Assembly (NCBI GenBank): GCA_035610835.1
Contig: CM069450.1
Span: 33,844,971 to 33,908,970, forward strand
Origin: Ophiura sarsii
Taxonomy: Eukaryota; Echinodermata; Ophiuroidea; Amphilepidida; Ophiuridae
Direction: 5' to 3'
Length of the DNA stretch: 64,000 bases
In this document: one piece after another, positions 11,301 to 25,217 of the stretch
Layout of the letters: each line of letters starts with the position of its first letter
Position numbering within the stretch: position 1 is the first letter of the stretch
Program-made: the position numbers and the translations under genes
Notes under the pieces: model-generated
Database searches by the model: none
What the model was told of the DNA's origin: nothing
What the model saw: the letters and a program-made list of their open reading frames with translations, nothing else

Positions 11301-14300
11301 ATGGCACATTATTATTCTCATGGCCGTACATTCTTCAAACTCACTGGGAAATACAAATATCACGCAGGTGTCATCCTCCACACCAGGGGTTCTCAACCTT
11401 TTTGCCCCACGACCCTTTTTGACATTCCTGGTCAGTACCGTGACCCCAAAAACAAAAATTGAATAAAAATACCAGCCGGATATCATGAATGAAACTGCTT
11501 AGTTTGGATGCGAGCGCAGCGAGCAGGTTTTTTTTGCATATTTGAACGTTTCTTTTGGGTGTTTCTAAGCTTTTTTTAAAGCGAAATGTATTACGGTTCC
11601 ACCAAAACCTATATTTATGAACCCTTCATGACCCCCTGGAAAACCCCAAACGACCCCCATGGGGGTCACGACCCCCAGGTTGAGAACCCCTGCTCCACAC
11701 CAATGATGACCCCTCCCCCTGGTACAGCCCTAACCATATACTTACTGATAGATTTCAAAGGGCACATTATAATCCTCATGGCCGTACGTTCCTTCAAACT
11801 CGCTGGCAAATATCACGTAGGTGTCATCCTCCACACCAATGATAACCCCTCCCTACCCCACGCCCTGGTACAGCCCTGACCATATACTTACTGATAGATG
11901 GCACATTATAATCCTCATGGCTGTACGGTCTTCAAACTCGCTGGCAAATATCACGTAGGTGTCATCCTCCACACCAATGATAACCCCTCCCCACCTCACG
12001 CCCTGGTACAGCCCTGACCATATACTCACTGGCAAATATCACGTAGGTGTTGTCCTCCACACCAATGATGACCCGTCCCCCACCCCACCCCCTTGTACAG
12101 CCCTGACCATATACTTACTGATAGATTTCAAAGGGCACCTGATAATCCTCATGGCCGTACGTTCCTTCAAACTCACTGGCAAATATCACGTAGGTGTTGT
12201 CCTCCACACCAATGATGACCCGTCCCCCACCCCACCCCCTTGTACAGCCCTAACCATATACTTACTGATAGATTTTAAAGGGCACATTATAATCCTCATG
12301 GCCGTACGTTCCTTCAAACTCGCTGGCAAATATCACGTAGGTGTCATCCTCCACACTTACTTACTGATAGATTTCAAAGGGCACCTGATAATCCTCATGA
12401 CCATAGGTTCCTTCAAACTCGCTGGCAAATATCACGTAGGTGTCATCCTCCACATCAATGATGACCCCACCCCACCCCACCCACTTGTACAGCCCTAACC
12501 ATATACTTACAGATAGATTTCAAAGGGCACCTGATAATCCTCATGACCATAGGTTCCTTCAAACTCACTGGCAAATATCACGTAGGTGTTGTCCTCCACA
12601 TCAATGATGACCCCCCTACCCCACCCCCTGGTACAGCCCTAACAATATACTTACTGATAGATTTCAAAGGGCACCTGATAATCCTCATGACCGTAGGTTC
12701 CTTCAAACTCACTGGCAAATATCACATAGGTGTCGTCCTCCACATCAATGATGACCCCACCCCCACCCCTCCCCCCCCCCTTGTACAGCCCTAACCATAT
12801 ACTTACTGATAGATTTCAAAGGGCACCTGATAATCCTCATGACTGTACGTTCCTTCAAACTCACTGGCAAATATCACGTAGGTGTAATCCTCCACATCAA
12901 TGATGACCCCTCCCCTACCCCACCCCCTGGTACAGCCCTAACAATATACTTACTGATAGATTTCAAAGGGCACCTGATAATCCTCATGGCCGTACGTTCC
13001 TTCAAACTCACTGGCAAATATCACGTAGGTGTCGTCCTCCACACCAATGATGACCCCACCCCACCCCCCCCCCTTGTACAGCCCTAACCATATACTTACA
13101 GATAGATTTCAAAGGGCACCTGATAATCCTCATGACCATAGGTTCCTTCAAACTCACTGGCAAATATCACATAAGTGTCGTCCTCCACATCAATGATGAC
13201 AACATCTATACCAGCCGATGTAACAACAGTATCCAGTTGAGCAAAGTCCCCAACCGATGTCTGCCACCAGATGGCGGAGGACGCGAGGAAGGTGTTGGAC
13301 CCAGTATCCACGTGGTTGACTATGGCCAGATGGAGGATGTCATTGACTAAGAAGTGGGATACCTTTCATGAAAAAGAGAAATGTCTATGTATCAGTTTCT
13401 TTGTCCTAGACGACCCCAACAAATCTTACTTTTAGTTTGATTGAAATGGCTTATATATTTTATTATTCAGGTATCATTCCACGAATACATTATTTTAACA
13501 AAATAATAAAGTGATATAAACTGGGTTTATTAAAGTAAGGCAAAAAAAAAGAAGTAATGTTGTCCTCCACAGCTTACAGAGAGGAGGGTCGGGCGGGCGG
13601 TTTTTTTATTTGTTATTTTCTTATACCAGCGGAAGCTCAAAGTTCAGCCAACAAGAAGTTGTAATCACTCTAAGAGTCACACATATATGTTATAAATACT
13701 TAATTTAATATTCAATGCCATTTAAACGCTTTTAAAAAATCTGAAAAAAAGAAAAAATCTGAAGAAAAAAATGGACAAAATCTGGGGAACAAAAAAAATT
13801 GGGAGTGACCCTAAATCTGACGAGCGGGCGGTTAAGGACAACATTACAATTTTTTATTTTTGGCCTAAGCTTGCTGAGCTCACTCAACACCAGAGTGATC
13901 ACAAATCTTATCAACTCTAACAACAAAGGGTCTTGTGGGATTCAAACTGTCGGGAATAAACAAATGTTCTAATAATACCAATCGTTCGAGTCAACATTTT
14001 AGGTAGCTATTTTAGAACACATAAAAGTCTTGAATAACGGGTTAACTTCCAATCATCACCTTTTCTTTAAAAAATATTGAAGATTAGTGATTTTACCAAG
14101 TTTTCAATGGATGAGATGCACCTTTAGTCAGCCATCAAGATGGGAACTCACATAAACTGACTAAGTTCATTTTCTAAAGTGTTCATTGGCGGTGAATAAG
14201 TTCGCCTCAAAAAGTCCCTATCACAACAGTCACAACACTGCCTTGTATAGATGGTGTGACCGGAGACGTAGTGCCCGGCGGTTTGCGTGCGCACCTACAG

Positions 14301-17300
14301 GGAACGGTACTTTAATTCACACTTGATTGATCATTACTTACCATGCTTACGATGTAATAGTGCAGAAGTCATGGTATGCATCCCTAAGCACAATGAGAGA
14401 CCAGGTACTAAATCTGGTTGCCCGGCGGTTTGCGTGCGCACCATAAGGGCATGTGCTTTTAAAATTGGCACTCAGTGATGTGTGTTTTGCTTTCATATAG
14501 TAATGTATGCAGTAGTCATGGACTAGTACCTCTAGCATGTCTTTAGACCAGGCGCTAATCAATTTGTAAACACTACTGATGTAAACAACAGTCACCTCAT
14601 CTATACTGTACCTTCTTCACTCCAAACGTAGGTATAGCCTGCTTAAAGTAGAATCCACTTGTGACGTTATCCATACAGTAAATGTACACGTACAGTAGGC
14701 TATCATATAACGTATTCCTAACGTCAAGCTCATTGCTAATGGCAACGCACTGCTGCGATGTGATTGGATCCACAAACGTCTCGACGTCACTCGTTGTCGC
14801 GATGCACGGCAGTTGTTGGAAGAGGAACAACTCAGAAGTTGTGTTACTTCTTAACAAGATGGCTGTTGTTGAGTCGCTAGGGAGTGAAGATGGGAGGATG
14901 GCTATAGGTAGAAGAGAATGGAAATAATAAGAAACCTTGTCATACTCAAAATTATCAGGCAAAAAAACGACCCAAGTTTGTTTCCAGTTGGAAGCCTGAA
15001 AAGTCAAATGCAAAATGCGTTTTTTTATTTTCATTTTTTTGCTCAAATTCATAGTGGAGATACACTTGAAATGGTTTTATTTAGTCAAATTTGTGCATTT
15101 TTGTTACTCTAAAATGAGATATTCGTCGCGGATTTTCCCTCTCAGGTTTGCCGTATGTGGCCAATCGCCATCTTGAAACATGTTGGACACAATTTCGACA
15201 AAAGATGGCGCCATAAAAATGTTTTTCCCCGGTTTTTTCTATTAAAAAATTAAATGCGCAAAAATCCAGCGTCTCGGTGAAATGCGCGCGCACTACTGGA
15301 AACAAACATGGTTTTTTGTTTAGCCTCATATGTGACGTGATCAACCGAAATGTTCCCTACGCTACCCAATCACAGGGATTTACCCTAACCTTAACAAAAA
15401 TAGTAATATAAACAGTTCAACTGCACAGTGTGTCACGCCAGATTTTTTTTGTTTTTGAATTGTGCAACTACATGCCATCACTGCATAGATGATTTCAGAC
15501 TGGTTTATTGCAAAAGTTGTATGTATACATTAGATAACACCCTGATGCGCATTTGGTAAAAACCTGTCGTGTGATAATGTTGACGCTGCCATCCCCCCCC
15601 CCCCCCTCAAAATTCTGACTCGAGAGCAAAAGTTGACAACCTGGAAGTCCTTGTCAGCACACTTTTATTTTTGCCCCCTCCCCCCCCCCCCCCCCACCAC
15701 CCATATGAAAAAACCTAGCTACGCCACTGCTTCACAGTATCCCTTCGTCCAGAATGGTTTCCCTTTTCACAGGGATGTTATCATACTATAAGTGTTGATC
15801 ATGTTTGTTCATTTCAGCATTCTGATGCAGCAATTCTGGCATTTTCTCACATGCCTACTAACTAAAAAACAATGATTCCTACATAGATAGGTAACAGGAG
15901 TAAAATTGAAACACAAAGTGTGCACATTCAAAATCCAAACCAAGAACATGTTTGTATGATCAAATCCAATTTTTTTTTTTTCATTGTCTTCTTTTCTCCG
16001 TACTCTTCACCAGTGTTGGCGGAAGCAACACTATTTAGGGTGGATCGAGACCCATTATTATGTTGAAACCTGTAGAACAAATGCATAACCCCAAGATTGC
16101 TGCCTACCTGGAGAAAGTGTAGTGATGCCATCGGGATCTATAGCATACATTCCATCCAATATTCCAGGCATATTATCATTAAAACAATCATTTGTAGCAT
16201 TGCTAAGACTGCCTATGACCATAAACAGACGATCCTCCAGTACAAAAGTATCGATATCCGATGCCATGATGGATTCTAATATCTATAAGCACACGACAAA
16301 GTGAGGGGAAAATTAATACATTTCTAAAAGGGAAGTAACTTGGAAGTTTGTCATCAAAGATTCAGCATACAAGGCGAGTCAGAATGATTTGGACCCAATC
16401 TGATAGAATCACTACCTGCCTATTTAACAATGCTTATGATTGGTTAATTTCCAGATATCCTCATTAGAATAACCAATTGAAATACTTCTTCTAAAATAGT
16501 TCACTCCAGTCTTTATCAGGGATACAATTATTCTAACAATGTCTCTCATTGGTGCAATAAATGATGTATCCATCTTTCTAACCAATCGGCCGGTAGTTCT
16601 CAGGGGGTTTACAAATTTGTAGCCATTATCAAAACAAGTGTAAATCAGATAAAGAGCTCAACAAAAGAAAGGCATACACTTTGTTTATGTCCTATAGAGT
16701 GACTTCCAATTATTGTTTGACCAAACAGACTATAGATAGACATTTGCAGGGCTGGTAAAAAAATACAAAGTTTCTCTGCAATTTCCTGTTGCTTTAGCGG
16801 CGGATGGGGTGTCTGAGGGGGCTGCCTCCTCAGAAGCTTAAAGGGGCATTGAGAGATACGTATGGGAGTGCGCCCTCAATTATCCTGGAAATCAGTTTGT
16901 TTGCATCAAAGGAATACTTAGGCATATACTAACTACCATCTGAAACAGTTTACCAACATTCGCCGTTTATCATATAAAATTTCATGATTTTCTTAGTTTC
17001 AATATGATCATATCGAAACTGAGGTGCTGAATTCGGAAGTTATGCTAAGTTTTACTCACGGACTTTCGCGGCAAATCGCAATCCGGAAGTGCAGTTATTT
17101 GCTTAGTTTTGCATGAAGGCGATGGCGGAATTGTATGATATTTTGGATTTGGGCTATGTTGATGATTATCTTTACGTTATTGGCTCATTTAGTATATCGA
17201 TACATCTCTCAATGCCCCTTTAAGCTTTTTGGAAAATTAAGGTGTGCATCATTTTATGTAATATTGGCTGTATAGTGCCTATATTACTCTAAAAAAAATC

Positions 17301-20300
17301 TTTAAAAAATCTAAAAAATAAAAAATAAAATTATTTGGGGGGGTTGGGGTTGGGGGGGGGGGGGGGGATATCCCGTGAGATGGCAACATTTCCCGGTAAG
17401 GAGCTTGCTGTTTGCCCTCTTTTTCCCGCCCTGGACATTTTATTTTAATGAATCTTTTTGGCACAATTGGGTACCAAATTTGCCACAAAACAACAATGAT
17501 AAGTCGTGATTAGCACCATTTTAAGGAAATCTGTGACGTTTTCCAAATTCGCATTTGCTACACACTGGGCAGGAGTGTTATACAGGGTTTCCAGTCAAAC
17601 TTTGGGATGGGATGGAATTACTCATTAACGTGCAACCTAAGAACTTGGGATAAGGCAAATTTGTCTAAAGGTATATATGTGCCATCTTTTGGTAATAATT
17701 TCATGTTCCCCCTTGAGGTAGAGAACAGTAAAAGATACAGAGCAAAATGTCCTGTTACCAGACTGGTTATCCATTGATATATAATCCGTAAGTCAATCTT
17801 TTCCCCAAAAATGACCCAAACTTACACTTTCCAGTTCATAATTCCACGTAGTTTCATTCCAATAGTACACATACGAGTTGCCACATTGAACATTAACCTG
17901 TTCAGTCTGTTTGCCTTCGACCAACCACTGTACATCTCGGTATTCGTAACTGTGCCAACGTCCGTGTCCAAGCGTGGGGATTGCTTGAAGGGAAGCGATA
18001 TGCTGCAAGATTACCGCAACATCTGCGTGATGAATACAATAGTGAGGATTTTGTTACAGAATCTGAAAAGAAATTCCACAACCTGACAACAAATGTCTTG
18101 TCATATATCATCGCTGTTCTGTCAAAACCTTGTATGTTTTCCCAGCCCTTCAACATATACAAAGTAAAATTGCCCAATTGGTTATGCACAGGAAGTGTCA
18201 CTTTATACATGTTCAAGGGCAAGAGCACTTACAATGTTTTGATACATGAAGGTATTTTTTTGGCCCTTGAACATGTTTAGTGCAGATAGCACAAAGGTTA
18301 TACATAGGAAATATTACCTTATACAGGATGGAGATATGAGGTTTTGACAGGACAGCAACGATATAACATATCAAATCGTGGATAAGTGTGGCTATGTTAG
18401 TAGACACCAGGTATCCATATACCACATACACGAAGACCCAGGGTCATCCTTCTATAACTTAATATCTTGCACTCCTTTTAAATGATCTACACAGGGATGC
18501 AAGTGGGTGATTGATCAATTTCCTGAACTTTTTACGCGAGCTTGGCCAGATGGCCCGAGCATTTGCATGCGGTGTCAAACTTTTATAGGGGCTTGTCTGG
18601 GGAATAGGCTATAGCATGGGTGTACCTTCATTTTTTCTCCAACCAGCCAGCCGGGCTGGTAGCATGAAAAAGTTACCAGCCCGACTGTAAACTTACCAGC
18701 CAAACAAGTAATCTTCATTTACCAACAGCAAAATTCTTACCGGCCAGCCGGGCGTGTATATTTGAAAAGTTACACGCCCAACGCAAAAGTTACCCGCCAC
18801 GGGCGTACGGGCGGGTACTAAGTACAGCCCTGGGCTATCACCCCCTTAAAAAAATCATGTTTGACTCTTTTTATGCTGAAATATCATCATCATCCGATTC
18901 TGGAAATGCAACAACAAAAAATTACAAAAATCCTTCTTCCAAAATCCGGAATTCTTTTTTTTATGACCAAATATCAGGAATTCGGGATATTTCCAAAAGT
19001 ATTGCATCCCTGTCTACAATCTCCAAGTTGACAGCTAGACCAGCATTTAAAACAAACCATGGATATGTGTGGATCTGTCAGTAGAGATTCATTATATACC
19101 TGTATGCAAGACCCAGGATCACTCTTTATGGTTTGAGTCGGAATCTTGTGTTCCTTTATAGTCGTCGTCAGAATACTTTTGCACCTTTTTCTGTGACAAC
19201 TGCGTACAGCGTAAACACGGAAGTGCGGTGTAGAACAGCTTCACAACATCATTATCTTTGAGCAGTTCGACGCGTCGCGGCCCCTGTAATCTGATTGGCC
19301 GCGATCGTATCTATGGGTCATGAATGTCCCTGCCCACACGCGCATTAAACTAGATGCGCGCATTGGCCGTTTTAAAAGTGCCGAAGTATTCTGACGACGA
19401 CTATAGTACGTACACTACCTCACATCAAAATAGAGGAATTGTGGAAATCTCTGCTTATAAATCTGATATATGTAGACACAGGGTCACCCCTTATAACTTA
19501 CTATCTTGCGCTTCTTTCAACCGATCTACAATCTCGCATGTAGACAACAGACTAGCATTCAACATGTCAAATCGTGGATAGGTGTGGATTTGTCGGTAGA
19601 GATCTGGCACGCGTACGCCATACAGCAGTCCCAGGGTGGTTATGTTGATGAATGTAGGGTGCTGTGTGATGTTGTAGTTGCCTGTAATGACCTGCTCTCT
19701 TGATGCCAATAACTGTAAGAGAGATGGGATGAAAACAAGAGATTGGAAAACAAATATTTTACCAAGTAAGTATATAAAAAGAGTTTGTTTGTTTGTTTAA
19801 CAGACACTTTCTCTGCTCAACCAACAACCCACTCCTCCCCCTAAAAACAGCTTATGCGGTACGATAGCGCGTATGAAAACCAGCCCATGTTTCTCCACCA
19901 ACAGATGTTAAGCATGCATGACCACAAAAACATATGTAATAAGGATTGTTTTTAGATGGGATGTGTTATGCATGTAATATGTTAAGGGGTCGTCTAAGGG
20001 GGTCCAAAATGTTCGTCTAAAACTGTTGTCAAAATCCTGTGAATATTTTACTTGTTTAGAGGTTCTATGGGGAAAAAACATAATTTATGGCAAATTTTGA
20101 CTTCGGAGGAAATACGCATTTAGGGGGCGTCTTGAAAATCTTTGGTTATGCGTGCTACAGCATGGTAGTAGACTACTCCCCCCCCCACCCCACCACCACA
20201 CACATACACAAGACCCTAGCCTCTCCTTTTCCGCTATGGGTAGGCTATAGTAGGCTCACACCCACAAACCTATAAAATGAGATATTACACATACTTTATG

Positions 20301-23300
20301 GTTAGTAAGTCAAAATTGATATTTTCTGTACGATAACCATCGGCTATTTTGGATTTTCAAACTCAAATTGAACCTAACCATGTAATACTGACCTTGAATC
20401 ATTAAAATGATGTCAGAAATGGATTCCTCACACCCAAAAAACCCTAAAATGATGTATTACACATACCTCTATGGTGAATTACTCAAAATTGAGATTTTCA
20501 AAATGGCCGCCGGTGGCCATTTTGTTTTTTTGAATTTGCAGCTGGTTTGAATTAAGCACCACCGTGATTCTTGAAGGTAAAGGGTCCCTCAAGTCAAATC
20601 AAGAGTCAAACTCTCTGAGGGATTTGATGTAGACCAGGTTCTAGGCAGGGCCAGGACTACTATGTACATGCTTTATAGTTTGAATCACATTAATAAAGAC
20701 GGATGTCAAAATGTTTACAAAAATCTGTTTTTCATTTCTAAATTTGTTTTTTCTACACGCAGCATCGGTGTAGATAGGCAGATTATTGATTATCTTTTAG
20801 CGACAACTCTCTGGTCGATAGTAAGATGCAGAACTATCCTGCGTTTAAAACTCAAGTGCAAAAATGATAATTGTACTTTGACTCATTCTTTTTGGTGTAG
20901 TGTTCTTAAAATTGTTAACCAATCTTTGTGAACAATATCTCAAATTGATCCTTAACACTTTCAACGCGGCAGACGACTGCAGACGACATTCCAAAAGTTC
21001 AAAATATTTCAAAAATGTCAAAAGTATTGAATTTCATACCCATATTTGAAATCACCATGAGCAATACATTAAAATAAGTACAAACATGCCTATTATTAGT
21101 TCAGTAATTCTTGAGATAGACTTTGAAAATTGGGAACGGTTTCTGGACAAATCTGTTTGGTATATGGAAAAACTAATAGCCGCGTGGAAAGTGTTAATTT
21201 TGTAATTTGATATTTTAAGTTGGAAATATGAGCATATTTATTATCTGGTAAGTTACTTTTCGATCAGTGTTTTCACTTTTTACAAATGTTTGAATTGTCA
21301 GCTCTAATATGTGACGTGTTCTACCGAAACCTGACACAATTGGGCAAGATATCAAAATTGAGTTAGTAATTGATTATTAAAGTAGAGATCTTCAGCTTTA
21401 CAATGGTACCTTTTTTTTTTTAATCGGACTTCCCAAAGCGGAGTTAAATCATTTTCATGTTCGTCTTTATGAAAACTCCAAACTGAGATATCGTCCTTAA
21501 AAGATGTACTTACAATGTACTTACAATGTACTTTTAAAAATAATAAAAAATAAAAAATAGAATTTTGTTTGTTTGTTGTTGGTTTGATTTTTTAATCTGA
21601 AACTTTCACAATAATGTTATAAACACTCTGAAGATTAATTATTTACAAGAAACTCAAATACCCAAAAAATCATCCCCCAATTAGGTTTTGGGCTATTTCT
21701 CAGATTAGAGCTCTGCCCAATTCCGTCTGGTTTCGGAAGAACACGTCTCATATACTCACAGTGTCAGTCAGTAGCTCTACGACATCTATTCCATTGATGT
21801 ATCGGTCAACAGTAAGTGCGCCCTCAATGATTACATTCTCTATAAACGACTTGTGACCGGTCACTGTCTGGTCTCGTACAGTTGTCAGGACACCGTCAAA
21901 ATTCAGTGGAATGTTATCTGTTAGCTCACCGACACTAAGATAATGAATTTACACAACGAAAAATATAGATTGTTATTACCAGCAGAGAATACATCAACAG
22001 CTTTTATAATCACTGTCATAATGCTAGGGGTCAAATTCAAGCTATTTCACACGAGTGTGTTTTGTTGTTGTTCGTGGACCTGCGTCCAGATGCATGAAAT
22101 GCGCGAACAACTATGCATGCATGCGGTGTGACAATTTCACTATTGACCAGTCATGACGCGCTGTCATTTTGATAGCATCCGGTATGCACTTCCGGGTTTA
22201 CGCACATACGCTGGTACGCACGCATTGTCTGAATTATGTCCCTAGCATTATGACATGATAGAGTCAGAGAATACATCAACAGCCATAACATTTAGGTCTT
22301 ATCAAGTATAGGCCAATTATACATGCTGTATGAAATGTACAGGGTGAGTCAAAAAGACTGCAATAGTGGAAAGAAGCCATTTTGTTTTCAAAACCAAAAT
22401 GAATTTTAAAACTTTTTAAACGTTGCAAGAATGATGTATTTAATCCTAACTTTGTGTGAAAAAATGAAGTCGATCGCATTTTTTGTTTGTCTTTGGTGAA
22501 CCTCTTTGCTGCACAACCAAATTTACCTGTTTGTCCACGAGCACAGTGATTTTCATTTGAAATGGCACACATTGCATTTTCATATTTGAATATCCCGCCA
22601 ACAAAAAAATGGAAAATGTCAGTTTTTTATTAAAATTTAGAACATTATACGCTTTCACAGCATGGGTATAATTATAATTGATTATGTAAACAAGAAAGGA
22701 TGCATCAAATTCCAATAACATCACAAATGAACTCAAGTTTCCAAATTTGAATGGGAGACAGGTTTGGCGATCTGATGCATATTTTGGGTATCTCATGGAC
22801 AAACGTGTGAAATGGGTGCACTGGTCAAAAGGTTCACCAAAGGCAAACGGAAAATGATATTGACTTCATTTTTTCACACAAAGTTAGGATTAAATACATC
22901 ATTCTTGCAACGTTTAAAAAGTTTTAAAATTCATTTTGGTTTTGAAAACAAAATGGCTTCCTTCCACTATTGCAGTCTTTTTGACTCACCCTGTATAATA
23001 CAGTGTGTCTCAAATCAAAAAAATGGGTCCAAAAATGGGCTGATAATTTTGTAAATTAAGTGACTGTTTTATTTTTTTATATCATGATTCGAAAGTCTGT
23101 GTATTCATCCTTTTACTATTAATTTCATACAGCTATTTTAGTAATCCATCGTCGTGCGAGTGCAACAACATCGTAAGTGACATTTTTGGAAATCGAGATC
23201 CAGTTCTAAAAAGAATTAATTGATTTTTAATTAATAAAAAACAATGTCGTAAGTGCGCTATAATGTTATGGTTGCATGCAATAACATCTTATCTACCGTC

Positions 23301-25184
23301 AGTATTGCACCCTTCTTTTATAGCATTCTGAGTGTAATAACATCATATCTACCACTTACGATGTTATTGCCCTCTGTTCTCTCATCTGTTCTCAAGTTAT
23401 CCTCAGTGCAATAACATTGTATCTGCCACTTACGATGTTATTGCACTCACTACAGATTTGCTGGTGCAGATACGATATCTAAAAATGTCAATAACTTTTT
23501 AATTATTTATTTTAACCCAGGATTTTATTATTATTATACAGACTTATAAAGTGCTTTTCCAAAACAGACTAAAGCGCTGTACATATTAAAACCAACATGC
23601 TATAATTACAACAACAATACAATAAGTTAAAAAACAGAATGAACTATACACTATAAAATATTAAAAATATGAGGACCCATTTCCTAAGGAAATAGATATG
23701 TTTTCAACACTTTTTTTAGATTTCTATCGGCTAGCAGCCTCCTAGACATAGTAATACTCACACTAAGTTCTGTTCAAGCTCTACAGCTGACATTGAAATG
23801 GTGATCGATATCTCATAATTGTCCGTCAGCCTAGCCGCATACATGTCCCACTCTGAAATATCCACGCCATCCACCAAGACGCCCTCGTCTGCGACGATGG
23901 AAGATTCCACGATGATATCATCTGTGAAAGTCTTTTTACCGGTCACTAAGTTATTAGCATTGGTCAGCATCAAGTTGTTGCGTACATCAATACCATCGAC
24001 AAGCCCACCAACATTGATATTACCTAGAAAGATTAGAAATAGAATATATCCGCAAAGAGGCCTCTAATAAGCACTATAGTTAAATCGGTCCCAAATTGGC
24101 AAGAAATTTGTGGTTTTTATCTCTCTGCACGCAAAAGAAATCCAAGGGTATGCACTCTATTGTGGTTTACTAAAGCATCGTGAACACAATTCACACACAG
24201 CGCCATGCGAGCATTTTGCGTGCCTATGCAATTTTCAATTAATTCAATGATGTTAGCCCGGTGGTTTCTGACGACATTAACTTTGGGTACGCATGATCGT
24301 TGAAGAAAAAACGGAAAAGGGGGAATTTTCATATCATGTGCGTGATTTCCCAAAATTGGGGGTGTTTTTAAAACTATGTTCGTGCAAAGAAAACAACTCG
24401 GTAGGCCTATTATATTTGAAGATCCCATGTCCACTCCTTTGTGTATAAACTGAAGAAGAGATTATTTTGAACCAAATTTTGAACCTCGTTTTTGCACAAC
24501 AAAGGGGGACTATTCAGAAGGTGTATTGTTTTTGCGCAAAAAAGACAGGGGGACTTTTAAGAAAGTATCCTTGAAATGGTAAAATAGGCAGTGGGGGTGC
24601 CAGGCAAAATGTCCTCATTTTTGCACAAAAAATGGTGTCAAATGAGCAAAATTGTCCTTGAAATGCCGTCAAATAGGGGGGTATTTCAACCTTCTGGAAC
24701 GATAATGTGTTACTCTCTCTGAATACGAAGAAAAGACGCCTGGGCTGTAAGCAAGTTTGCTAATTTGGAACTCACTGATGAACTATAGGAATGATCATCT
24801 AATATGAAAATAACAATTTAAAACAATTTCTGCCTAATGCGTTTGTTCCATATGGGAGACGAAGGATATTGCCAAATCAAAAATATATCTTCTGTATGAA
24901 AACAAGGCAACAAGAATGTACAATATATCCAAATGTTATAACAATTCCTCTCCTTAAGAGGCGACACAAAAAAACCTGGCTCGACCGACACATTTTTGTT
25001 GCAAATTTGAGGGGGGGGGGAATTAGTTTTACACATTTTTTTGAAAATTCGTTAAAAATCTACACCTGACCAGCCTACCCTACATGTGAGTTCCATTCCC
25101 TCATAGAACAGCCCCTACCCCCACCCCCCCCCCCCCCCCCCAACCCGCCTTACACTATTTTTCTTTCTATTTTTTCTTCTTTCT

Positions 25185-25217
<33 letters not shown>

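Noticed and set aside
11586..13350. Plus-strand ORFs of up to 179 codons with repeated motifs across the array
   Set aside because: They are the reverse reading of the half-exon units. The minus strand gives the EAR protein sequence and splice donors.
14682..14927. Plus-strand 81-codon ORF
   Set aside because: Antisense shadow of exon 18, whose frame, phase and splice sites fit the minus-strand gene.
23140..23470. CRISPR-like array from repeated AATAACATCGTAAGTG motifs
   Set aside because: Animal genomic context, irregular spacing, and the motifs are inverted pairs rather than direct repeats with unique spacers.
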